Source of the DNA: Candidatus Arcticimaribacter sp.
GTDB lineage: Bacteria > Bacteroidota > Bacteroidia > Flavobacteriales > Flavobacteriaceae
Length of the DNA: 5,173 nucleotides
Assembly (NCBI GenBank): GCA_011526335.1
Contig: WTJB01000157.1
Span: forward strand, 1-5,173
Reading direction: 5' to 3'
This document shows, one piece after another, positions 1 through 5,173 of this stretch (positions are counted from its first letter, which is position 1; every line of letters begins with the position of its first letter). The position numbers and the translations under genes were made by a program. Under the pieces are notes generated by a model. The model searched no databases. It saw only the letters and a program-made list of their open reading frames with translations, and had not been told where the DNA came from.

Positions 1-26
1 CAGCGTCAGATGTGTATAAGAGACAG
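1..26 (+). other. Nextera/Tn5 sequencing adapter remnant (non-genomic)
   Basis: These bases match the last 26 of the 33 bases of the Illumina Nextera read-1 transposase adapter, ending in the 19-base Tn5 mosaic end (bases 8-26, finishing AAGAGACAG). This is library-preparation sequence left untrimmed at a contig end. It contains an ATG at base 10 that is by chance in frame with the first gene and would add a false N-terminus beginning MCIRDR. Genomic sequence should be taken to start at base 27. Confidence 0.97.
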
Positions 27-63
27 ATATTGTGACAATCAAAAATTAACGTATAGAACAATT

Positions 64-2052
64 ATGAAGAATTTGAAATCAATGTTGCTATTGGTCTTTA
101 TAGGATTGACAGTAGTAGCTTGTAAAAAAGACGACGAAGTGGCTGAAATCACCAACTTAGATTTCACCATTGAACAAGGAGCAAGTGCTCTTGAAATTAG
201 TGTAACTCCTACGGCAAACGGTGCGAGTTCTTACAGAATTTATTTTGACGCTGTTGGTGCGCCGAGTACTTTTGAAACAACTACTGGCGCAGCTGTATTT
301 CACACCTATCCTGAAGCGACTGCATCTTACTCCATTAAGGTAGTTGCCTCTAACGAAACATCAGGTGCTGCTGATGTAGAATTGATTAAAACACAATCTA
401 TCGTTTACACGCCTCCACGTGTGATCGCAGATTTTGAATCTTTCTCTGAAGTTAGCATTACTGACGGTGGAGGTGGAATCACTTTCCGTGCTGCGGCTAA
501 CCCAGATACAAGTGGAAGCAATACTTCTGCCAATGTCGGAGAAATTGTAAATACCGGATCACTTTATGAAGCGGTAGTGGTTATTCCTCACAACATGATG
601 GACATGACCGTAGATGGTTTCCAGTCGATCAGCATGGACTTCTACCAAGAAACGGCACAAAGCATCGATTTATTGGCCAAATTCGAAGATCCAAACTCGG
701 ACAATGACGCCATTTACAATGTTGAAGTATTGGCTTCTGTGAATGCTGCGGGATGGCAAAATGTAACTTTTGATTTTGCAACAGCGCGTAGAAACTCTTA
801 TCCTAATAATGACGATCCACTATCTGCACTTAGTGAGTACGCAAAACTTGTCATCTTTGTAGGATTTGATGCGGAAGTTGCTGGTACCTTCTACATCGAC
901 AATATCGAAGGTAGTGTTGCGGGAGAAGAAATTCCAGATACAGACGGTGACGGTATCATTGACGCCTTAGACGGGTGTAATAACGAAGCGGGACCTGCAG
1001 ACAACAACGGTTGTCCAATCCCAGTTGGACCTACATCTGGAGCAACTGCGCCAACAGCTGCAGCTGCTGATGTGGCTTCTATTTATAGTGATGCCTACAC
1101 GGCTGCTACAACAGTAAATAACTGGACAACAAGCTGGGGTCAAAACGTAACCAATAGCGAGCACCAGAATGCTGCTGGAGACAATTCACAGCAATATGCC
1201 TTTACCGGTGGTGGCTATACAGGGGTAGATTTCGCTTCTGGAGTTGACGTAAGCAGTCTAACGAATATGCATGTAGATGTTTGGTCTTCAGATTTAACTT
1301 CATTTAAAATTAAAGTAGTTGACTTTGGTCCTGACGGTGCCTATGGGGGTGGTGACGATTCTGAACATGAAAATGTGATCAGCATCGACTCAGCTAGCGC
1401 TTGGAACGGTGTAGATATTGCGATCAGCAGTATGACTGGACTTACCAATACAACAAACATCCACCAATTGGTAATTGCATCTGACAATGCAGGTACAGTC
1501 TATATAGACAACTTGTACTTTACTTCAGGTGGATCTGGAAGTACGGCAACAGAGCCTACTTCAAGTGCTGCAACGCCATCGCAAGATGCCTCTACTGTAC
1601 AATCTGTATTTAGTGACACTTACAGCCCGGCAACATCTGTTGTACGTTGGGCTACTGATTGGGGTCAAAACACCAACAACAGTGTACACACCAATACGGG
1701 GGCTGATACGTCTCAAAAATACGTTTTCTCTGCAGCCGGATACACTGGTGTAGATTTAGCAGCGAGTTTAAATTGTAACTCTGACCAAGCTATGCACGTT
1801 GACCTTTGGTCTGCAGACATGAGCAGCATTACCATAAAAGTAGTTGACTTTGGTGCTGATGGTGCCTATGGTGGTGGTGATGATTCTGAACATGCAAACG
1901 TCATTACCTTGGCTACAACAGCAGGATGGAACGCTATTGACATTCCATTCTCTGATATGACGAGCTTAAATGGAAGAACTTCCATCTCACAGTTTGTGAT
2001 TGTTTCTGACGGTGCGGGAACAATATACCTAGACAACTTATATTTCTACTAG
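64..2052 (+). CDS. SusE-like surface lipoprotein with tandem glycan-binding-like domains
   Basis: Predicted outer-membrane, surface-exposed lipoprotein of 662 residues, probably binding beta-glucan for the locus. The ATG at 64 is chosen because it begins a clear lipoprotein signal peptide: Lys2/Lys5, a hydrophobic core, and lipobox V-V-A-Cys20. The in-frame ATG at 10 lies in adapter sequence. Cys20 is followed by K-K-D-D-E, which fits the K-(D/E)2 lipoprotein export signal known from flavobacteria. Visible parts: a PKD/Fn3-like segment as in SusE proteins (about 27-118); a beta-sandwich-like region ending in FYIDNIEG (about 119-285); an acidic thrombospondin-type-3-like linker, DTDGDGIIDALD then Cys305/Cys317 (about 291-320); and two copies of one domain (323-486 and 498-661), each ending YxDNLYF. 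No catalytic motif is seen. No Shine-Dalgarno sequence precedes the start, as is usual in Bacteroidota. Only 37 genomic bases remain upstream, so any promoter or susCD neighbours are out of view. The lipoprotein call is firm; glucan binding is inferred from the adjacent GH16 gene. Confidence 0.9.
   Translation: MKNLKSMLLLVFIGLTVVACKKDDEVAEITNLDFTIEQGASALEISVTPTANGASSYRIYFDAVGAPSTFETTTGAAVFHTYPEATASYSIKVVASNETSGAADVELIKTQSIVYTPPRVIADFESFSEVSITDGGGGITFRAAANPDTSGSNTSANVGEIVNTGSLYEAVVVIPHNMMDMTVDGFQSISMDFYQETAQSIDLLAKFEDPNSDNDAIYNVEVLASVNAAGWQNVTFDFATARRNSYPNNDDPLSALSEYAKLVIFVGFDAEVAGTFYIDNIEGSVAGEEIPDTDGDGIIDALDGCNNEAGPADNNGCPIPVGPTSGATAPTAAAADVASIYSDAYTAATTVNNWTTSWGQNVTNSEHQNAAGDNSQQYAFTGGGYTGVDFASGVDVSSLTNMHVDVWSSDLTSFKIKVVDFGPDGAYGGGDDSEHENVISIDSASAWNGVDIAISSMTGLTNTTNIHQLVIASDNAGTVYIDNLYFTSGGSGSTATEPTSSAATPSQDASTVQSVFSDTYSPATSVVRWATDWGQNTNNSVHTNTGADTSQKYVFSAAGYTGVDLAASLNCNSDQAMHVDLWSADMSSITIKVVDFGADGAYGGGDDSEHANVITLATTAGWNAIDIPFSDMTSLNGRTSISQFVIVSDGAGTIYLDNLYFY
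1030..1521 (+). repeat. Tandem domain repeat, copy 1 (164 codons)
   Basis: First of two copies of a domain in the lipoprotein gene (residues 323-486). By my hand alignment it is about 55% identical in protein (91 of 164 positions) to copy 2, with no net length change and a period of 525 bases. Strongly conserved blocks are WGQN, GYTGVD, MHVDxW, IKVVDFGxDGAYGGGDDSEH and YxDNLYF. The fold looks like an all-beta, carbohydrate-binding-module-like domain. I recognise similar domains attached to extracellular enzymes of marine Bacteroidota but cannot give a family name. Confidence 0.9.
1555..2046 (+). repeat. Tandem domain repeat, copy 2 (164 codons)
   Basis: Second copy (residues 498-661), closing the protein one residue before its C-terminus. 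It is joined to copy 1 by a short Ser/Gly/Thr linker (SGGSGSTATE). DNA identity is highest around the DFGxDGAYGGGDDSEH core: bases 1312-1369 and 1837-1894 agree at 54 of 58 positions, and the four differences include three silent third-position changes. This suggests an internal duplication with a constrained core, or recent sequence homogenisation there. Confidence 0.9.
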
Positions 2053-2064
2053 TAGAAATACCAT

Positions 2065-2094
2065 TAAAATCCCACCCCCTTGGGTGGGATTTTA
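2065..2094 (+). terminator. Strong intrinsic hairpin between lipoprotein and GH16 genes
   Basis: A perfect 13-bp inverted repeat (2065-2077 with 2082-2094, arms TAAAATCCCACCC and GGGTGGGATTTTA) closes a 4-base CCTT loop. It has a GC-rich core, an A-rich left flank and a T-rich right flank (TTTTATATTTT), as in a rho-independent terminator that could also work on the other strand. It begins 13 bases after the lipoprotein stop and ends 15 bases before the GH16 start. It may therefore act as a partial terminator or mRNA-stabilising element within an operon and set unequal expression of the two genes. Confidence 0.8.
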
Positions 2095-2109
2095 TATTTT
2101 AAACTTCTA

Positions 2110-2964
2110 ATGATGAAAAAAAGTTTACTTTTCTCAATGGTATTGGGACTTATCCTAGCTTGTACAAAATCGGCGGATGGTCCTGACACTCCAGATCCGG
2201 GAGCAAACGAAGGCTGCCGTACAGGAAGAATTTCCAGTGCTTCCCCCAATGGGGACATGACTACCCTTATCTGGGCAGATGAATTTGAAGTAGATGGTGC
2301 ACCTTGTTCTGAGAATTGGTTCTTAGAAACAGTCCCGCCAAACAACGGTAGTTGGTGGAATAACGAAGAACAATACTACACCAATAGAAGGTCAAATTCT
2401 TATGTTTCTGACGGTACCCTTAAAATCGTAGCCAAAAAAGAAAACTATCAAGATAAATTCTACACTTCTGCTCGAATGACAACCCAAGACCTCTTTGAGT
2501 TTCAGTATGGACGTGTAGAAATAAGAGCGAAACTGCCTATAGGGCAAGGTACTTGGCCCGCCTTATGGCTATTGGGACACAATATTGATCAGGTGAGCTG
2601 GCCACGTTGTGGTGAAATCGATATCATGGAACACGGAGAACCGGACGAACACGGATTGGTTTCTTCCTCTCTACACCAACCCAACGAGAATGGTGATGCC
2701 TATTTCGTTACGGGTAGACAACGTATAGAAAACGTTTCCTCTGAATTTCATATTTACCGCATGGATTGGCAAAGTGATCGTGTCAGCTTTTTTGTAGATG
2801 ATGTTCGTCACTTTTCTTTTAATCTGGAAAGTGATATGCCTTTTCATCAAGACTTTTTTATGATTTTAAACGTAGCCATGGGAGGAAATTACACAGGGAA
2901 TGAGATTGATCCTAACTTTACGTCCTCTTTTATGGAAATAGATTACGTAAGAGTTTACCAATAA
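2110..2964 (+). CDS. GH16 family lipoprotein, probable endo-beta-1,3-glucanase (laminarinase)
   Basis: Retaining endo-glucanase predicted to cut beta-1,3-glucan (laminarin, possibly mixed-linkage glucan) outside the cytoplasm. The 284-residue protein starts with a lipoprotein signal peptide (KKSLLFSMVLGLILA-Cys18), then a short Asp/Pro-rich tether and a single GH16 catalytic domain (about 53-284). Family marks are IWADEF (54-59), GTWPALWLLG (147-156), the active-site E-I-D-I-M-E with nucleophile Glu169, Asp171 and acid/base Glu174, and the closing IDYVRVYQ. The ExDxxE spacing, with the extra Met, is the bulged form typical of laminarinases rather than the ExDxE form of lichenases and kappa-carrageenases. 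The start is ATG 2110 or the adjacent ATG 2113; an upstream TTG at 2080 lies within the hairpin and would spoil the signal peptide. No extra binding modules are present, so binding may be supplied by the preceding lipoprotein. Family call is firm; exact substrate and surface versus periplasmic location are inferred. Confidence 0.93.
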   Translation: MMKKSLLFSMVLGLILACTKSADGPDTPDPGANEGCRTGRISSASPNGDMTTLIWADEFEVDGAPCSENWFLETVPPNNGSWWNNEEQYYTNRRSNSYVSDGTLKIVAKKENYQDKFYTSARMTTQDLFEFQYGRVEIRAKLPIGQGTWPALWLLGHNIDQVSWPRCGEIDIMEHGEPDEHGLVSSSLHQPNENGDAYFVTGRQRIENVSSEFHIYRMDWQSDRVSFFVDDVRHFSFNLESDMPFHQDFFMILNVAMGGNYTGNEIDPNFTSSFMEIDYVRVYQ

Positions 2965-2994
2965 GTATTTGCTAAAATAAAAACGACCATTAAA

Positions 2995-3024
2995 CTTTCT
3001 TGGGGTTAAAAACCCTGAAGAAAG
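2995..3024 (+). terminator. Imperfect hairpin downstream of the GH16 gene
   Basis: CTTTCTT (2995-3001) pairs with AAGAAAG (3018-3024), and GGGTT (3003-3007) pairs with AACCC (3011-3015) around an AAA loop, with a small internal loop (G opposite TG). It starts 30 bases after the GH16 stop. No T-tract follows (CTATATCT), so a classical terminator is uncertain. It could be a transcript 3'-end or processing structure. It is the only evident structure in the 103-base gap before the next gene. Confidence 0.45.
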
Positions 3025-3053
3025 CTATATCTAATACACAACACCCTACTATT

Positions 3054-3061
3054 TATATTTG
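3054..3061 (+). promoter_or_regulatory. Possible Bacteroidota -7 promoter element (TATATTTG)
   Basis: TATATTTG matches the Bacteroidota sigma-A -7 consensus TAnnTTTG exactly and ends 7 bases before the ATG at 3068. No TTG-type -33 element is found at the usual distance upstream. If used, transcription would start at or just before the ATG, giving an almost leaderless mRNA. A chance match in AT-rich DNA is quite possible. Confidence 0.3.
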
Positions 3062-3067
3062 GATTCA

Positions 3068-5173
3068 ATGACGATGAAAAAACCGATTTATCTAGGAAAT
3101 ACACTTGCACAGATTGCAGAAAGTGATATCGATTTTACACAAGAAGTACGGAATGATGAAATCTTCTATAAAATTGAAAATGTGGATGCTATGCCGCCAT
3201 TTTTTATGAGCATCGTCAGCAATTCAAATCATTGGATGTTTATTGCCAGTAATGGTGGTCTGACAGCAGGAAGAAAAAATAGTGATATAGCACTATTCCC
3301 CTACTATACAGATGATAAAATCATAGAATCGATAGCTCATACGGGCTCAACTACAGTTTTTTTAGTAACAAAAGAGGAGAAAACATACTTGTGGGAACCC
3401 TTTAGCGAAAACAATAAGGGGAGCTATTCGATAAAAAGAAACCTCTACAAAAATGCGTACGGAAATAAAGTCATTTTCGAAGAAATCAATACAGATTTAG
3501 CGCTTTGTTTTTCTTATGAATGGAATTCAAGTGATCGTTTTGGGTTTATACGTACAGCGCAGCTTATAAATCTAGGGGAAGCCGACACAAGCATTGAAGT
3601 TTTGGATGGTCTTCAAAACATTCTTCCTTACGGGGTTGGTGAAGATCTTCAGAAACAAAGCAGCAACCTAGTAGATGCTTACAAGAAATGTGAATTGAAT
3701 GCTGCTACTGGTGTGGGGATTTATTCCTTGAGTGCCATTATTGTAGATAGAGCAGAACCCAGTGAAGCATTAAAGGCCAATCTTGTTTGGTCTTCCGGTT
3801 TAAAAGGAGCAAAAAAACTTATTTCTTCCACCCAGCTTTCTGCCTTTAGAAAAGGAGAAAACATCCACCAAGAAGAAGACATCAGAGCCAAGCGCGGCGC
3901 CTACCTTTTGGGAGCAAAAGTAGAACTAAAAGGAAAGCAAGAAGAGCGTTGGCGTATCATTGCTGATGTAAATAAAAGCATTACAGACCTCGTTGCATTG
4001 GAACAATACATTGTGGAGGATAACATCAACCACATCATTGATGAAGATATAGAAAAGGGGACAAAAGAATTACTTCAACTGGTAGGGGCAAGCGACGGAT
4101 TGCAACTCAGCAACGACCGCAGAGGCAATCATCGACATTTTGCCAATACCATGTTCAATATCATGCGTGGAGGGATATTCGATGAGAATTATACCGTTGA
4201 AAAACAAGACTTTTTGTCCTATCTAAAAAAAGCAAGCACAAAAGTATTCGAGGCAAAAGCAAGTTTAATCGACGCACTAGATGAAACCTTTACGATTCAA
4301 AAAGTGTATGATTTAGCCGAAAACGATAGTGATGCCGATTTTAAACGACTGTGTTTTGAATATCTGCCTCTAAAATTCAGTCGTCGTCATGGCGATCCAA
4401 GTCGTCCGTGGAATAAATTTTCCATCAATACAAAAAATGAAATAGACGGGAGTAAGATATTAGATTATCAAGGAAACTGGCGAGATATCTTCCAAAACTG
4501 GGAAGCCTTGGCACACGCCTACCCAAAGTTTATTGAGGGGATGATATACAAGTTCCTTAACGCCACTACTTTTGACGGTTACAATCCCTATCGCGTAACC
4601 AAAGGCGGGTTTGATTGGGAGACCATAGAACCCGACAATCCGTGGGCATATATTGGCTACTGGGGAGATCATCAAATCATTTACCTGCTCAAGTTTTTGG
4701 AATTCATCGAAGATTTCTATCCAGAAAAACTCAAAGCACTCTACCAACAAGAATATTTTGTTTACGCCAATGTACCTTATCGAATTAAATCCTATAAGGA
4801 GATCGTAAAAGATCCGAAAAACACCATCCTCTTTGATCATGCCGGAGACGCTAAAATTCGCCAGCAAAGAGATGAGCTCGGGGCCGATGGTGCTTTATTA
4901 ACCACCCAGGATAAGGAGGTATATCGCGTTAATTTCATCGAAAAAATACTGGCTACCGTACTGGCCAAACTTTCCAACTTTGTGCCCGAAGCTGGAATAT
5001 GGCTAAACACACAACGCCCCGAATGGAATGATGCCAACAATGCCTTGGTTGGTAATGGTGTATCGATGGTTACCCTGTATTATTTGAGACGCTTCTTGGC
5101 TTTCTTCCAAGAAAATCTTGACGGATTAGAGGCAAATTCCTTTCCTGTATCAAAAGAGCTCGCAGGCTTGTTT
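3068..5173 (+). CDS. GH94-clan phosphorylase, probably GH149 beta-1,3-oligoglucan phosphorylase (3' truncated)
   Basis: An uninterrupted frame of 702 codons from ATG 3068 (or ATG 3074) to the window edge, with no stop. There is no signal peptide or membrane segment, so the enzyme is cytoplasmic. Predicted role: phosphorolysis of beta-1,3-gluco-oligosaccharides to alpha-glucose-1-phosphate and a shortened chain. Residues about 1-310 look like the N-terminal beta-sandwich of GH94-type phosphorylases (SNGGLTAGRKNSD at 61-73, DGLQNILPYG from 180). A charged helical stretch leads into an (alpha/alpha)6-barrel-like part from about 450. There NWRDIFQNWEAL places Arg472-Asp473 where GH94 has its sugar-binding YRDxxQD motif. 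PEWNDANNALVG places Asp655 at the catalytic Asp of the GH94 WND motif. GH149 is preferred over GH94 because of the large size and the laminarinase neighbour, and because this wording fits my recollection of flavobacterial GH149 proteins, which I recall as over 1,000 residues. GH161 is the main alternative. The phosphate-binding region should lie beyond the right edge. Confidence 0.75.
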   Translation, partial: MTMKKPIYLGNTLAQIAESDIDFTQEVRNDEIFYKIENVDAMPPFFMSIVSNSNHWMFIASNGGLTAGRKNSDIALFPYYTDDKIIESIAHTGSTTVFLVTKEEKTYLWEPFSENNKGSYSIKRNLYKNAYGNKVIFEEINTDLALCFSYEWNSSDRFGFIRTAQLINLGEADTSIEVLDGLQNILPYGVGEDLQKQSSNLVDAYKKCELNAATGVGIYSLSAIIVDRAEPSEALKANLVWSSGLKGAKKLISSTQLSAFRKGENIHQEEDIRAKRGAYLLGAKVELKGKQEERWRIIADVNKSITDLVALEQYIVEDNINHIIDEDIEKGTKELLQLVGASDGLQLSNDRRGNHRHFANTMFNIMRGGIFDENYTVEKQDFLSYLKKASTKVFEAKASLIDALDETFTIQKVYDLAENDSDADFKRLCFEYLPLKFSRRHGDPSRPWNKFSINTKNEIDGSKILDYQGNWRDIFQNWEALAHAYPKFIEGMIYKFLNATTFDGYNPYRVTKGGFDWETIEPDNPWAYIGYWGDHQIIYLLKFLEFIEDFYPEKLKALYQQEYFVYANVPYRIKSYKEIVKDPKNTILFDHAGDAKIRQQRDELGADGALLTTQDKEVYRVNFIEKILATVLAKLSNFVPEAGIWLNTQRPEWNDANNALVGNGVSMVTLYYLRRFLAFFQENLDGLEANSFPVSKELAGLF

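Noticed and set aside
1..26. Tn5 mosaic end as a sign of a natural transposon insertion
   Set aside because: The bases before the mosaic end match the synthetic Nextera read-1 tail, and it sits at the very edge of the contig. Library adapter is therefore the simpler explanation.
29..39. Small inverted repeat ATTGT-G-ACAAT upstream of the lipoprotein gene
   Set aside because: Five-base arms are expected by chance in AT-rich DNA, and the truncated upstream region gives no context for an operator.
967..1164. 65-codon open frame on the - strand
   Set aside because: It lies wholly inside the lipoprotein gene and is Cys/Arg/Ser-rich low-complexity translation with no recognisable domain.
1529..1753. 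74-codon + strand frame
   Set aside because: Out-of-frame shadow of the second domain repeat of the lipoprotein gene, with no start signal or family match.
2093..2100. TATATTTT resembling the -7 promoter element before the GH16 gene
   Set aside because: It lacks the conserved final G and a -33 element, and its T-richness is explained by the tail of the hairpin.
2080..2109. TTG start adding 10 residues to the GH16 protein
   Set aside because: The TTG lies in the hairpin loop and right arm. The ATG at 2110 gives a standard lipoprotein signal peptide of normal length.
2064..2345. 93-codon open frame on the - strand
   Set aside because: Antisense to the GH16 coding sequence and running through the hairpin; no protein-like features.
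4460..4867. 135-codon open frame on the - strand
   Set aside because: Antisense to the conserved barrel region of the phosphorylase, including its RD motif. The sense frame is clearly the coding one.
4837..5040. 67-codon open frame on the - strand
   Set aside because: Antisense shadow over the phosphorylase WND region, Ser-rich and without a recognisable family.

Overview
The window looks like part of a polysaccharide utilisation locus of a marine Bacteroidota, most likely a flavobacterium, and its best-supported substrate is a beta-1,3-glucan such as laminarin. The evidence for the organism is the moderately AT-rich DNA, two Bacteroidota-style lipoprotein signal peptides (one followed by a K-K-D-D-E surface-export motif), the lack of Shine-Dalgarno sequences, a TAnnTTTG-type promoter element, and the protein families themselves. 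No database search was possible, so family assignments rest on motifs and recognition.

Layout, left to right. Bases 1-26 are not genomic: they match the 3' part of the Nextera/Tn5 transposase adapter, so the contig really begins at base 27. A 662-residue surface lipoprotein follows (64-2052). It has a SusE-like N-terminal part, a jelly-roll-like domain, a calcium-binding-type linker and two tandem copies of a glycan-binding-like domain. A strong intrinsic hairpin (2065-2094) sits in the 57-base gap before a 284-residue GH16 lipoprotein (2110-2964) with the laminarinase-type E-I-D-I-M-E active site. A 103-base gap with a second, weaker hairpin and a possible -7 promoter element leads to a large open reading frame with no stop codon (3068-5173). 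It covers 702 residues and runs off the right edge. Its sequence indicates a cytoplasmic GH94-clan phosphorylase, most probably GH149 (beta-1,3-oligoglucan phosphorylase). All genes are on the + strand.

Inferred working model: the first lipoprotein captures glucan at the cell surface. The GH16 lipoprotein cuts it into oligosaccharides outside the cytoplasm. After import (transporter genes are not in the window), the phosphorylase cleaves the oligosaccharides with inorganic phosphate to give glucose-1-phosphate, saving ATP compared with hydrolysis. The enzyme families are established ones. The points most worth a second look are the truncated phosphorylase gene, the tandem domain with a DFGxDGAYGGGDDSEH core, and the adapter-derived false N-terminus.
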